Positions 38,553 through 50,078 of a stretch of DNA of 59,418 bases are shown here, in pieces (positions within the stretch are counted from its first letter, which is position 1; each line of letters begins with the position of its first letter). This DNA comes from Verrucomicrobiota bacterium (GTDB taxonomy: Bacteria; Verrucomicrobiota; Verrucomicrobiia; Opitutales; Opitutaceae). A program made the translations under genes and the position numbers. The stretch lies in the NCBI GenBank assembly GCA_023430825.1, contig JAEYYL010000095.1, positions 1-59,418 on the forward strand. The letters are read 5' to 3'. Under the pieces are notes generated by a model that did not search any database, was not told where the DNA came from, and worked only from the letters and a program-made list of their open reading frames with translations.

Positions 38553-39161
38553 TTACTCGGCCGCTTGCGGCGGAATTTCGTCCTGCGGTTCGACGGGACC
38601 GCTGCGCAGGCCGACGGTGAGAAGTTCGCCCCGCACTCGAATAACGGCTTCATCGGAGACCGCGTTGTAACTCACGGCGGTGATTTCCCCGACGCTTTTG
38701 CCGATGGGAATCCACATGCTGCGCTGATCGCTGCGGCGCATGACACTGATCAAGGTGTCGTCACCAAGCGCGGTCATGCCGGCGAGTTCATAATCGCTGG
38801 CGGGAGGAGGTTCGGGGGCAACGGGATCGCTGGCCGAACCGGCGAAGGGCGAATCGGCGGCGACGCGGGTGACTTCCGGCGCAGGCGGTGCGATGGCCGG
38901 AAGCGGATCGGACGTGGCGGCCAGTTCGGGCGCCGTCGAGACATCGACCGGCGGAGCGGGACGGCGGAGAAAAACGGCGAGCGCGACGACGGCGACGATG
39001 GCGAGCGCCGGAGCGCTCCAGAGCAGGAAACGGGCGGCGCGGGAGCGTTCGCGCGGCGGGCGATGGCGGCCTCGGCCGGTGGGTGCACCGGGGTAGACGG
39101 CAAGCCGTTGGGCGGCGCGATCTTGTTCGGCCTTTCTCAGCGCTTCGTTGATCAAGCTCAT
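38553..39161 (-). CDS. GspB/PulB-like single-pass membrane protein
   Basis: A 202-residue protein that begins MSLINEALRKAEQDRAAQ, the hallmark start of GspB-like proteins of type II secretion and related pilus systems. One membrane helix (FLLWSAPALAIVAVVALAVF) is near residue 45-65, followed by an Ala/Pro-rich periplasmic linker. The C-terminal part (MWIPIGKSVGEITAVSYNAV) looks like the GspB C-terminal beta domain. No other secretion genes are in the window, so its partner machine is elsewhere. Confidence 0.75.
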   Translation of the reverse strand: MSLINEALRKAEQDRAAQRLAVYPGAPTGRGRHRPPRERSRAARFLLWSAPALAIVAVVALAVFLRRPAPPVDVSTAPELAATSDPLPAIAPPAPEVTRVAADSPFAGSASDPVAPEPPPASDYELAGMTALGDDTLISVMRRSDQRSMWIPIGKSVGEITAVSYNAVSDEAVIRVRGELLTVGLRSGPVEPQDEIPPQAAE

Positions 39162-39322
39162 GCGGACGTCGGAAAACTCGGGCCTGTCGCTGAGCTGGAA
39201 GCGCGAGGAGGGTCCCGCGAAATGGACGCGCGCGGGGCGCGCGGGTTCCCCGACAAAAAAGATCGCCGACGCGCAATGGGGAAGCGGGTCCGCACCGCAG
39301 CGGCCCGCCCGGACGTTGGACC

Positions 39323-39775
39323 CTACCGCGCGGGGAGTGCGGAGGAGTGGTGGTCGATGATGAGCCAGCGGTCGGCGACGCGGCGGTAAACGAAGGTGAA
39401 GCGGGCGGGATGACGCGTGGGCTGGCCGTCGACCACATTGGTGAACGTGTAGGCGCCGGTGTTCAGGGCGATGTCGCCGTGGACGCGGATGCGTTGGTCC
39501 TCGATCGCGACGCGGACGTGCGGGCGTTGCGGCGAGGTGATGAAATACTCGCGGATTTCAGCGGGGGTGTCGCGCAACGTCGCGGAGGTGGTGCCCCAGA
39601 ATACGGCGTCGTCGGCGTAGAGCGCGAGGATGCGCTGGGGATCGCGGGAGTTGAACGCGTCGACCCATGCGCGCGTGGTGGCGTCGATCGGGTCGGCGGG
39701 AGCGGCGAAGCCGGGGGAGGCGAGGAGGGTGAGCAGCGTTGCGGCGAAAAGCAGAGAGAGCGGGGTGCGGCGCAT
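39323..39775 (-). CDS. Exported NTF2-like (SgcJ/EcaC family) protein
   Basis: A 150-residue protein with a signal peptide (LSLLFAATLLTLLASPGFA) and an NTF2-like domain of the SgcJ/EcaC or CaMKII-association type: WVDAFNSRDPQRILALYADDAVFWGT and FTFVYRRVADRWLIIDHHSSALP are typical. These small cone-shaped folds bind varied small molecules; the ligand is unknown. The frame continues upstream, but the ATG at 39775 begins the signal peptide. It is divergent from the aldo/keto reductase gene with a 93-base gap. The 160 bases between this and the GspB-like gene show no gene. Confidence 0.82.
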   Translation of the reverse strand: MRRTPLSLLFAATLLTLLASPGFAAPADPIDATTRAWVDAFNSRDPQRILALYADDAVFWGTTSATLRDTPAEIREYFITSPQRPHVRVAIEDQRIRVHGDIALNTGAYTFTNVVDGQPTRHPARFTFVYRRVADRWLIIDHHSSALPAR

Positions 39776-39868
39776 GGCGGGGCTGACGAAGAAACCGGGG
39801 AGAAGATGCTGGGGGAAGTGTGTCTTGGAGTTGCGGCGGAGCGGCAACGCGCTCTTGTCGCGAGCGCC

Positions 39869-40924
39869 ATGGACTACAGACAATTGGGTGGATCGGGTTT
39901 GAAGGTGCCGGTGCTGACGATGGGCACGGGCACGTTTGGCGGGGGAGAGAACGCGTTCTTCAAATCGTGGGGCGCGAGCGAGGCGAAGGAGGCGACGCGG
40001 CTGGTGGATGTCTGCCTCGAGGCGGGGTTGAACCTGTTCGACTCGGCCGACGTGTATTCCGGCGGGCGGGCGGAGGAAGTGTTCGGCGCGGCGATCAAGG
40101 GACGGCGCGACCGCGTGTTGATTTCGACGAAGGGGACGTTCCGCGCCGGCGACGGGCCGAACGACGTGGGGTCGTCGCGAGCGCATTTGATTCGCGCGGT
40201 GGAAGGCAGCCTGCGGCGGATGGGGACGGACTACATCGATCTGTATCAGCTTCATGGATTCGATGCGGTGACGCCGGTCGAGGAGACGCTGCGCACGCTC
40301 GACGATCTCGTGCGTGCGGGGAAGATCCGTTACATCGGGTGTTCGAATTTCTCGGGCTGGCACTTGATGAAGTCGCTCGCGGTGTCGGAAAAACTGGGGC
40401 TCGAGCGCTACGTGGCGCATCAGGCGTATTACTCGTTGCTCGGCCGCGAATACGAGTGGGAGTTGATGCCGCTGGCGATGGACCAGCGCGTCGGGACGGT
40501 GGTGTGGAGTCCGCTCGGCTGGGGGCGCTTGACGGGAAAAATCCGTCGCGGCCAACCGCTGCCGGAGGTGTCGCGGCTGCAGAGTTCGGTCGCGCGCGAG
40601 GCGGGTCCGCCGGTGCCGGACGAGGAGGTTTACCGGGTCGTCGACGCGATCGACGAAATCGCGCAGGAGACGGGGAAGACGGTGCCGCAGATCGCGTTGA
40701 ACTGGCTGCAGCAGCGGCCGACGGTGGCGACGGTGATCATCGGCGCGCGGCACGAGCAGCAGTTGCGCGACAATCTCGGTGCGGTGGGCTGGAACCTCAC
40801 GCCCGAGCAGGTGGCGAAGCTGGATGCGGCGACGAAGCGGACGCCGGTTTACCCGTATTGGCACCAGCGCGGGTTCCGGGAGCGGAATCCGTTTCCGGTG
40901 GAGTTGGGCGAGCGCGGGAGTTGA
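39869..40924 (+). CDS. Aldo/keto reductase
   Basis: A 351-residue NAD(P)H-dependent oxidoreductase with a TIM-barrel fold. The catalytic tetrad is visible: Asp in NLFDSADVYSGG, Tyr in the same motif, Lys in VLISTKGTF and His in LYQLHGFD. IGCSNFSGWHL and VATVIIGARHEQQLRDNL are typical AKR segments. It resembles the YajO/general stress AKR group. The substrate is not predictable. The ATG at 39869 starts the canonical MDYRQLGGSGLKVP. Followed by repeat C1. Confidence 0.92.
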   Translation: MDYRQLGGSGLKVPVLTMGTGTFGGGENAFFKSWGASEAKEATRLVDVCLEAGLNLFDSADVYSGGRAEEVFGAAIKGRRDRVLISTKGTFRAGDGPNDVGSSRAHLIRAVEGSLRRMGTDYIDLYQLHGFDAVTPVEETLRTLDDLVRAGKIRYIGCSNFSGWHLMKSLAVSEKLGLERYVAHQAYYSLLGREYEWELMPLAMDQRVGTVVWSPLGWGRLTGKIRRGQPLPEVSRLQSSVAREAGPPVPDEEVYRVVDAIDEIAQETGKTVPQIALNWLQQRPTVATVIIGARHEQQLRDNLGAVGWNLTPEQVAKLDAATKRTPVYPYWHQRGFRERNPFPVELGERGS

Positions 40925-40926
40925 TG

Positions 40927-40952
40927 CGCGGCGGGGGCGCCGCGGCTCCAGG
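40927..40952. repeat. Repeat family C, copy 1
   Basis: A 26-base GC-rich sequence, beginning CGCGGCGGGGGCGCC and ending GCGGCTCCAGG, identical to 56459-56484. It contains short palindromes (GGCGCC, CCGCGG). Here it lies right after the aldo/keto reductase stop. Confidence 0.8.
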
Positions 40953-40964
40953 CGAGGGCGTTGT

Positions 40965-41852
40965 CTAGGGTAGGGTGAGCGTGGCGGTGACAGGGAAGTG
41001 ATCGCTCGGATACTGGCCGTTTTCGTGGCGGTCGACGATGGCGGCGGCGGAAACTTCGATCGGTGGCCGCGCGAGAATCCAGTCGATGCGCTCTCTGTCG
41101 GCGAGCGGCGGCGCGTAGTTGTGAAACGTGTTGAGCTGCTCGTTCGCGCGCTGTTTCGCGATTTGCCAGGTGTCGACGAGGCCCGCGCCGTTCGTGAGCG
41201 TGGCGAAGGCGGGGGCGGTGCCGGCGGGGCAGTTGAAATCGCCGACGAGGATGAGCGGGATTTGCGGATCGAGCGCGGCGAGGCGATCGCGGATGAGCGC
41301 GGCGGATTTCTGGCGGGCGGTTTCCACCTCGTGATCGAAATGGGTGTTCCAGAAGTAGAACTCGCGGCCGGTGGCGCGTTCGCGCAGCCGCACCCAGGAG
41401 GCCATGCGGCGGTAGGCGGTGCCCCAGGTGATCGAGCCGACGACGTCGGGGGTGTCGGAAAGCCAGAAATGATCGAAAGCGACGGGTTCGAAGCGAGCGC
41501 GGCGGAAGAAGATCGCGCAGAATTCGCCGCGGCTGCCGCCGTCGCGGCCGAGCCCGATCCATTCGTAGTCGGGGAGATCGGCGGCGATGTCGCGAAGTTG
41601 TGAATACACGCCTTCCTGCGTGCCGACGATGTCGGGCCGCTCCTCGCGGATGACGGCGGCGAGCACGGGCCGGCGGTTGGCCCAGGCGTCGGGCGGCTTC
41701 GGATGCGAGACGGGAACGCGGATGTTGAAGGACATCACGCGCAAGGTGAGCGGCGGAGGGTTGGGCGCGGGCGCCGGTGCGGCCGCGTGGGCGGCGTGCG
41801 TGATGAGCGAGGCGAGGGCGAACGCGACGAGCGGGGTGAGGAGCGAGCGCAT
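40965..41852 (-). CDS. Exported endonuclease/exonuclease/phosphatase family protein
   Basis: A 295-residue exported EEP-fold hydrolase. A signal peptide (LVAFALASLITHAAHA) precedes the catalytic domain: RVMSFNIRV, the metal-binding Glu in IVGTQEG, YFWNTHFDHE, VGDFNCPAGT with the conserved Asp and Asn, and the terminal SDHFPV with the catalytic His. Substrates in this family include nucleic acids, sphingomyelin and inositol phosphates. The ATG at 41852 begins the signal peptide; longer in-frame upstream sequence lacks homology. Confidence 0.88.
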   Translation of the reverse strand: MRSLLTPLVAFALASLITHAAHAAAPAPAPNPPPLTLRVMSFNIRVPVSHPKPPDAWANRRPVLAAVIREERPDIVGTQEGVYSQLRDIAADLPDYEWIGLGRDGGSRGEFCAIFFRRARFEPVAFDHFWLSDTPDVVGSITWGTAYRRMASWVRLRERATGREFYFWNTHFDHEVETARQKSAALIRDRLAALDPQIPLILVGDFNCPAGTAPAFATLTNGAGLVDTWQIAKQRANEQLNTFHNYAPPLADRERIDWILARPPIEVSAAAIVDRHENGQYPSDHFPVTATLTLP

Positions 41853-42005
41853 GGGGTGAGCGTGGGGAAGGCGAAAGGAGGTGCAACGCGGATGAGGGAG
41901 GGAGCGAGCATCCCTGCGCTCACGCGCAGAGCCACGGGTTTCGGCACGTGGGGCATGACGCGCGCGGGAGTTGAAACGAGTGCCTCGCTTGGTCAGGTTT
42001 CGCCG

Positions 42006-42428
42006 ATGCACCTGCAAACCCGTCGAACCTTTCTCACCACGGCAGCCACGCTCGGAGCAGCCGCGGTCGTTTCTCCTCTTTTTATGAATGCTGCCACCTC
42101 CTCATCGTCCTCGTCGTTGCCCAAGCTCAGTCATCACGTGTTCTTCTGGTTGAAGAATCCGGATTCGAAGGAAGATCTCGCGAAGTTGATCGCGGGCGTG
42201 CGCACGCTGGCGGCAATCGAGACGGTGCGCGCGATTCAGGTCGGTGTGCCGGCGAGCACGGAGAAACGTGCGGTGGTGGAATCGAGTTACAGCGTGTCGG
42301 AGCTGCTGATGTTCGACGACGTCGAAGGCCAAAACGCGTATCAGGTGCATCCGATTCACCAGAAGTTCGTCGAGGACTGCTCGCACCTGTGGAGCAAGGT
42401 GACGGTGTTCGATTCGATCGCGGTGTGA
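42006..42428 (+). CDS. Tat-exported Dabb family (stress-responsive A/B barrel) protein
   Basis: A 140-residue protein. The N-terminus MHLQTRRTFLTTAATLGAAA is a twin-arginine signal, followed by a Ser-rich linker and a Dabb domain (LSHHVFFWLKNPDSKEDLAK, VSELLMFDDVEGQNAYQVHP, FVEDC). Dabb proteins are small dimeric alpha-beta barrels, often of unknown ligand. The ATG at 42006 is chosen because it opens the Tat signal. Followed by repeat A3 and then the convergent metH gene. Confidence 0.86.
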   Translation: MHLQTRRTFLTTAATLGAAAVVSPLFMNAATSSSSSSLPKLSHHVFFWLKNPDSKEDLAKLIAGVRTLAAIETVRAIQVGVPASTEKRAVVESSYSVSELLMFDDVEGQNAYQVHPIHQKFVEDCSHLWSKVTVFDSIAV

Positions 42429-42453
42429 GGGGGCGTTCGGGATTAACGCCGTG

Positions 42454-42531
42454 AAGGTGGAGCTCGACGTCCTCGTCGGGCTGATCGGCGGATGCGGGCC
42501 AACCAACCCGACGGGACGTCCGGTTCCACCT
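42454..42531. repeat. Palindromic repeat family A, copy 3
   Basis: About 78 bases; left arm AAGGTGGAGCTCGACGTCC, right arm GGGACGTCCGGTTCCACC. It lies eight bases from the metH stop codon, between convergent genes. Confidence 0.85.
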
Positions 42532-42538
42532 GCGTAAC

Positions 42539-45283
<2,745 letters not shown>

Positions 45284-45333
45284 GGGGAAATTTTTAACCA
45301 GGGATGGACGGGGATTCGGAATCGCGCGGATCG

Positions 45334-46434
45334 TCAGGCGACGATGAGCGGTTCGAGTCCGCTGAGTTGGAGGTGGCTGTCGCGGGCGGGAATCGCGCGC
45401 GGTGCGAGGTTGCGAACGGCGGCGGCGATCGCGGCGATGTGCGGAGGCGTGGAGCCGCAGCAGCCGCCGACGGCGTTGACGAAACCGCTGGCGGCGAACT
45501 CGCCGAGGACGGCGGCCATCTCGGCGGGCGTCTCATCGTAGCCGCCGAACGCATTCGGCAGGCCGGCATTCGGGTAGCAGGTGACGTAGCATTCAGCGAG
45601 GCGCGCGAGTTCCTCGACATACGGGCGCATGGCGCGTCCGCCGAGCGCGCAGTTGATGCCGACGGAGAACGGCTGCACGTGGCGGACCGAGTTGTAGAAT
45701 GCCGCGACCGTCTGGCCGGAGAGCGTGCGGCCGGAGGCGTCGGTGATCGTGACGGAAATCATCACCGGCACGCGATAGCCGCGCTCGTCGAAGATCGACT
45801 CGATCGCGAACAGGGCGGCCTTGGCGTTGAGCGTGTCGAAGATGGTTTCAACGAGCAACGCGTCGACGCCGCCGTCGAGGAGAGCGTTGATCTGTTCGCT
45901 GTAGGCCTCGATGACCTGGTCCCACGTGACGGCCCGGAAATCGGGGCGGTTGACGTCGGGCGACATCGAGAGCGTGCGATTGAGCGGACCGATCGCGCCG
46001 GCGACGAAACAGCGGCGGCCGGGCGTGGCGGCCTCGGCCTTGGCGGCGGCGCGGCGGGCGACGGCGGCGGCGGCGAGGTTGATGTCGCGCACGAGGGGCT
46101 CGAGCTGGTAGTCGGCTTGCGAAATCGCGGTGGAGTTGAAGGTGTTCGTTTCGACCAGGTCGGCGCCGGCGGCGAAATACGCGGCGTGAATCTCCTCGAT
46201 GACGTCGGGGCGCGTGAGGCTGAGCAGGTCGTTGTTGCCCTTGAGATCGTGCGAATGAGTGGCGAGACGTTCGCCGCGGAAGTCGGCCTCCGACAAGTCG
46301 TAGCCCTGGATCATCGAGCCCATCGCGCCGTCGAGGATCACGAGCCGGGAGGCGAACAACGTTTCGAGCGCGCGGCGCGAGGCGGCGGCCCGCTCGGCGG
46401 CGGACGAAGGCGCGGGGGACGATGAGGCATTCAT
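45334..46434 (-). CDS. metH: Methionine synthase MetH, homocysteine-binding module
   Basis: A 366-residue homocysteine S-methyltransferase domain, equal to the N-terminal quarter of MetH. Motifs are LVILDGAMGSMIQGYDLSEADF, VETNTFNSTAISQADY, and the zinc ligands in VGINCALGG and AVGGCCGSTPPH. The protein stops after LSGLEPLIVA, exactly at the point where E. coli MetH runs from LSGLEPL into the folate module. The remainder is encoded 50 bases downstream in another frame. It was probably once one gene; as two proteins they should still form the full enzyme. A cobalamin riboswitch lies upstream but faces the other way. Confidence 0.93.
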   Translation of the reverse strand: MNASSSPAPSSAAERAAASRRALETLFASRLVILDGAMGSMIQGYDLSEADFRGERLATHSHDLKGNNDLLSLTRPDVIEEIHAAYFAAGADLVETNTFNSTAISQADYQLEPLVRDINLAAAAVARRAAAKAEAATPGRRCFVAGAIGPLNRTLSMSPDVNRPDFRAVTWDQVIEAYSEQINALLDGGVDALLVETIFDTLNAKAALFAIESIFDERGYRVPVMISVTITDASGRTLSGQTVAAFYNSVRHVQPFSVGINCALGGRAMRPYVEELARLAECYVTCYPNAGLPNAFGGYDETPAEMAAVLGEFAASGFVNAVGGCCGSTPPHIAAIAAAVRNLAPRAIPARDSHLQLSGLEPLIVA

Positions 46435-46574
46435 GGTGGCGAAAGCTGGAACGCGGCGCAGCGGTTGGCAAGAAACATATCTGAGAATACGGATGCGATG
46501 ATTTGAGTAGGCGACGGAAAATTATGCGCAGCCTTGGTCAACAGGTGACCGGTGAAACGGATTGCGTGGCCGGT

Positions 46575-46785
46575 CCACGGCGCATGCTGTGAGCGCGTTC
46601 TTTCCGATCACACTTCGGGCAACGGGAAAGGCCGTGAGAACCGGCCACAGTTGCGCTGCGGTAACGCATCAAACCAAACCAGCGCCGCGTATTACGCGCG
46701 GGAAAGCCAGTTCCCGGCACGGGCCGGAAGCGAAGGCGAGCGGGGGAGGAAGCCGGGCCGGTGCCGGCGAGACATGCGGAGTCCG
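46575..46785 (+). promoter_or_regulatory. Cobalamin riboswitch
   Basis: The conserved core is visible at 46621-46666: ACGGGAA, then CCGTGAGAACCGGCC, then ACAGTTGCGCTGCGGTAACGC, matching the GGGAA / GGTGAgAATCCgg / CGCaaCGGTaA pattern of the B12 riboswitch. Downstream are CGCGGGAAAGCC and a B12-box-like CCGGCGAGACATGCGG near 46764-46779. CGCATG at 46581-46586 is complementary to CATGCG at 46773-46778 and could close the P1 helix. It precedes the btuB-like receptor and likely represses the transport/salvage run when AdoCbl is plentiful. The exact boundaries are approximate. The rest of 46435-46935 holds no gene I can support. Confidence 0.82.
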
Positions 46786-46935
46786 AACATCCGTCCTGAG
46801 GTGCTCACGCGTCGACGCGGTTAACTTTTTGCACGCGTCGCTCGCGAAAACTTCATCGCAAAAATGAAGCGTGAGAGTAGCCGCTGCCCGCCGACGGGTC
46901 GTGTCTGCTCTTGCCCAGGCCAGAAGCAGACCTCC

Positions 46936-48798
46936 ATGACCCAGTCCAACCTCCGGTCGCGCCTCGCGCGGCTGTCGATCCTCCTCGCCTTCGGCGGCGG
47001 CGCGCTCGCGTCCGCCCGGGCTCAATTCGCGCTCGCGGACACGCCCGCGCTGACGCTCGACAACTACGTGATCTCGGCGTCGCGCACGCCGCAGGATCCG
47101 AAATTCACGCCCAGCAGCGTGAGCGTGCTGCCGCTGCCCGACCTGGCGGCGGTGCAGGTCACCGATCTCCGCGCGGCGCTCGCGCGCGAGCCGGGCGTGA
47201 TCGTGTCGGGCGGTTCGCCGGCGGGCGGCCTGACCTCGATCCTGCTGCGGGGCGCGGCCAATCACCAGACGCTCTTCGTCGTCGACGGCGTGCGGCTGAA
47301 CGATCGCTCGGCGACGTATAACAATTTCCTCGGCGGCGCGGACCTCACCGGCTTCGACCGCATCGAAGTGCTGCGCGGCCCGCAGAGCACGCTTTACGGC
47401 AGCTCGGCGATGGGCGGCGTGATCCTGATGAACACGACGCACGGCTGCGCACCGCACACCGGCGCGGTCGCGCTGACCGCCGGCAGTTTCAACACGCTCG
47501 GTGCGTCAGCCGCGGCGCAGGGCGGGACTCAGAAATTTGGATACAGCGGCTCGTTTGCCCGGTTCCAGACCGCGAACGACCTGCCGGGCAGCGATTTCAA
47601 GCAGGGGAGCTACGCGACGCGGCTCGAATATGCGCCGACGACGGCGGTGCTGATCGGCGCGACGTTTCGCGGGCAGAACGCCGACTACGACCAGATGGGC
47701 TCGCGCTACTTCGTGTCGCCGGGCAACGCGGCGACGGACAATTATCTGACGACAGCCTACGCGCAGGTGAAGGTGAGCGACGCGTTTCGCTCGCGGTTGA
47801 CGGTGGCGATGCACCGGCGGATTTACGATTGGACTGATTTGTCGGGGAGTCCATGGGCGGTGAACTCCGCGCTGCGCAACACGCGCCGAATCCTTGACTG
47901 GCAGAACACGTGGGCGGCGGCGCCGCAGCTGGAGCTCGTCGGGGGAGCAAATTTCGAACGTTCGCGTTACGATGTCGACGGCGTGCCGTCGCGCGACGAC
48001 GTGATGGCGGGTTATGTTTCGGGCACGGCGCGGCCAGTGGAGAACGTGACGCTCACCGCGGGCGTGCGCCGCGACGACTTCGACTCGGTCGGCGCCGCGA
48101 CGACGTGGCGCGGCGGCGCTTCGTGGCGGCCGGCGACGAATACCAAGTTGCGTGCGACGTATGGCACGGGTTTCAGCGCACCGGGTTCGGACGATCGCTA
48201 TGGCGTGGCGTCGTGGGGGCAGTTGCCGAATCCCAATCTGAAGCCGGAGAAATCGCGCGGGTGGGATGTCGGCGTCGACCAGACGCTGCCGGGTGGCGAC
48301 GTGACGCTGAGCGCGACGTATTTCAAAAATCGTTTCTCGAATCTGTTCGAGTGGGAGACGGTCGACTTCGTGACGTTTCAAGGACGCACAGTGAACGTGG
48401 CGCGCGCGACGACGGAAGGCGCGGAGCTCGCGGCGAGCGCGAAGCTCGGTGCGGCGGTGGAGACGCGGGTCAGCTACACGTATTTGGAAGCGCACGACAG
48501 CCTCTCCGGCGCGCGGCTGATTCGCCGGCCGCGGCACAGCGGCGATGCGGAAGTGCGGTGGCGCGCATCGGAGGCGTGGCTCGTGGGCGCGGGCGTGCGG
48601 TTCGCGAACGATCGCACGGAAACGGTCGGGGCGTTCGAGAGCTACACGACGGCGCGCGTGTTCATGAGCTACGCGGTGCGGCCGGAGCTGCGGGTGAAGT
48701 TGCGCGTGGAGAATGCGCTCGACGAAGCGTATGACGACGTCCGCGGTTATGCGGCATTGCCCGTCGGCGTGTTCGGCGGCATCGAGTGGACCTTCTGA
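46936..48798 (+). CDS. btuB: TonB-dependent outer-membrane receptor, BtuB-like
   Basis: A 620-residue outer-membrane barrel. After a signal peptide (LSILLAFGGGALASARAQ), a TonB-box-like DNYVISASR leads into the plug domain (VDGVRLNDRSATYNN, RIEVLRGPQSTLYGSSAMGGVI) and a 22-strand barrel ending in a terminal Phe (FGGIEWTF). The position behind a cobalamin riboswitch and before BtuFCD argues for corrinoid uptake. The ATG at 46936 gives the signal peptide; an earlier in-frame ATG at 46864 lies in the leader. Followed by two repeat copies before btuF. Confidence 0.92.
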   Translation: MTQSNLRSRLARLSILLAFGGGALASARAQFALADTPALTLDNYVISASRTPQDPKFTPSSVSVLPLPDLAAVQVTDLRAALAREPGVIVSGGSPAGGLTSILLRGAANHQTLFVVDGVRLNDRSATYNNFLGGADLTGFDRIEVLRGPQSTLYGSSAMGGVILMNTTHGCAPHTGAVALTAGSFNTLGASAAAQGGTQKFGYSGSFARFQTANDLPGSDFKQGSYATRLEYAPTTAVLIGATFRGQNADYDQMGSRYFVSPGNAATDNYLTTAYAQVKVSDAFRSRLTVAMHRRIYDWTDLSGSPWAVNSALRNTRRILDWQNTWAAAPQLELVGGANFERSRYDVDGVPSRDDVMAGYVSGTARPVENVTLTAGVRRDDFDSVGAATTWRGGASWRPATNTKLRATYGTGFSAPGSDDRYGVASWGQLPNPNLKPEKSRGWDVGVDQTLPGGDVTLSATYFKNRFSNLFEWETVDFVTFQGRTVNVARATTEGAELAASAKLGAAVETRVSYTYLEAHDSLSGARLIRRPRHSGDAEVRWRASEAWLVGAGVRFANDRTETVGAFESYTTARVFMSYAVRPELRVKLRVENALDEAYDDVRGYAALPVGVFGGIEWTF

Positions 48799-48862
48799 GC
48801 CAGCCATGATGCAAGCGAGCGCACAACCCCGACGGCGGATCGCGGACGATGTGGTGTCTGTG

Positions 48863-48952
48863 GGTAGGAGCCTGCTTGCAGGCGATGGCGATCCCGCTGC
48901 TCGCGCAGCGAGCCACTCGGAAACCGGCATCGCCTGCAAGCAGGCTCCTACC
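48863..48952. repeat. Palindromic repeat family B, copy 2
   Basis: About 90 bases; arms GTAGGAGCCTGCTTGCAGGC and GCCTGCAAGCAGGCTCCTAC are exactly complementary, with an inner CCGCTGCTCGCGCAGCGAGC hairpin. It lies between btuB and btuF. Confidence 0.9.
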
Positions 48953-48998
48953 TTCTGTTGGTGGGCGGTGCGGCGCCTCAGCGGCATCCTTGCCGTCG

Positions 48999-49077
48999 AA
49001 GGTGGAACCCGACGTCCTCGTCGGGTTGTTGCGCGAACGAACGCCGCTCAGCCCGATGAGGACATCGGGCTCCACCG
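48999..49077. repeat. Palindromic repeat family A, copy 4
   Basis: About 79 bases; arms GGTGGAACCCGACGTCCTC and GAGGACATCGGGCTCCACC. It directly precedes the btuF start region, following copy B2 in the same gap. Confidence 0.88.
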
Positions 49078-49126
49078 CCATAGGTCTTGGCTACGAGTAA
49101 TGTCCGCTGCGACGGCGTGGGTTAGG

Positions 49127-49975
49127 ATGAGGGAAAAGGCGGCCTGCCTGTTTTTCTTCATGGCGGCGGTGGCGGCGGTGGCGGGCGAGGCTCCGGTGCG
49201 GGTCGTGTCGCAGTTCGTCGGCGGCGACGAACTGCTGCTCGCGCTGGCGGAGCCGGAGCAGATCGCGGCGTTGAGCCATCGCGCGCGCGAGCCGGAGTTT
49301 TCCGCGGTGGCGAAGGCCGCGGAAAATTTTCCAATGCTCAAGGCCGGCGATGCGGAGAGCGTGCTCATGCATGCGCCGACGCTCGTGCTGTTCGCCGACT
49401 ACAGCCGCGACGAACTGGCCGAGCAGGTGCGGCGCGCGGGCGTGAAGACGATGGTGTTTACCCGCTACGAAACGCTGGAGGACGCGTATGCGAACCTGCG
49501 GCTGCTCGCGCGCGAGCTCGGACCGAAGGCGGTCGAGCGCGCGGAGGCGGTCGTGGCGGATTGCGAGGAGAGAGTGCGTGTATTGGCGGAAAAACTACGC
49601 GGGGTGAAACGGGTGCGCGTCATCGCGCCGTCGACCTACGGCGTGGTGGGCGGCGCGGGCACGACCTTTCAAGACCTATGCGATCATGCGGGCGCGATCA
49701 ACCTGGCGGCGACGCTCGGCGGGTTGCGCGGCCATCAACCGCCGCCGAACGAGCAGATGCTCACGTGGCCGATCGATAAAGTCGTGGTTTCCGGCGCGAC
49801 GGTGGAGGAGGCGCTGGCGCCCTTTGGGTCGCTCCCGCCGTATCAGTTCATGCCGGCGGTGCGGCAGCGGCGGGCGGCGGTGATCGCGCCGTATATGCTG
49901 AGCAGTGTGACGCATCATCGCGTCGAGGGCTACGAACGGCTCGCGCGGGAACTGCACCCGGAGGTGTTTCGATGA
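49127..49975 (+). CDS. btuF: Cobalamin ABC transporter substrate-binding protein BtuF-like
   Basis: A 282-residue exported helical-backbone metal/cobalamin-type binding protein (PF01497 fold). Signal peptide LFFFMAAVAAVAGEA is followed by VRVVSQFVGGDELLLALAEP and VIAPSTYGVVGGAGTTFQDLCDHAGAINLA. This fold captures vitamin B12 or iron siderophores; the riboswitch and cob genes favour B12. An ATG at 49100 is an alternative start, but 49127 fits the signal peptide better. Repeat A5 separates it from btuC. Confidence 0.85.
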   Translation: MREKAACLFFFMAAVAAVAGEAPVRVVSQFVGGDELLLALAEPEQIAALSHRAREPEFSAVAKAAENFPMLKAGDAESVLMHAPTLVLFADYSRDELAEQVRRAGVKTMVFTRYETLEDAYANLRLLARELGPKAVERAEAVVADCEERVRVLAEKLRGVKRVRVIAPSTYGVVGGAGTTFQDLCDHAGAINLAATLGGLRGHQPPPNEQMLTWPIDKVVVSGATVEEALAPFGSLPPYQFMPAVRQRRAAVIAPYMLSSVTHHRVEGYERLARELHPEVFR

Positions 49976-49988
49976 GACTGCATCCGTC

Positions 49989-50067
49989 AAGGTGGAGCCC
50001 GATGTCTTCATCGGGCTCGAGCGTTTTTCCTCTCAAACCAGCCCGACGGGGACGTCGGGCTCCACCT
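49989..50067. repeat. Palindromic repeat family A, copy 5
   Basis: About 79 bases; arms GGTGGAGCCCGATGTCTTC and GGGGACGTCGGGCTCCACC around a T-rich centre. It fills the btuF-btuC junction. Confidence 0.9.
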
Positions 50068-50078
50068 GGGCGTGCAAG

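Noticed and set aside
45284..45333. Treating the two metH genes as one gene with a frameshift error
   Set aside because: The break falls exactly at the linker, the first gene has its own stop, the second has a GTG start, and there are 50 extra bases between them. A single-base error would not create this. It cannot be fully excluded without read data.
46435..46600. A second cobalamin riboswitch on the minus strand for metH
   Set aside because: A CCGGTGAAACGG-like string occurs near 46549, but no conserved GGGAA core, B12 box or closing helix was found on that strand.
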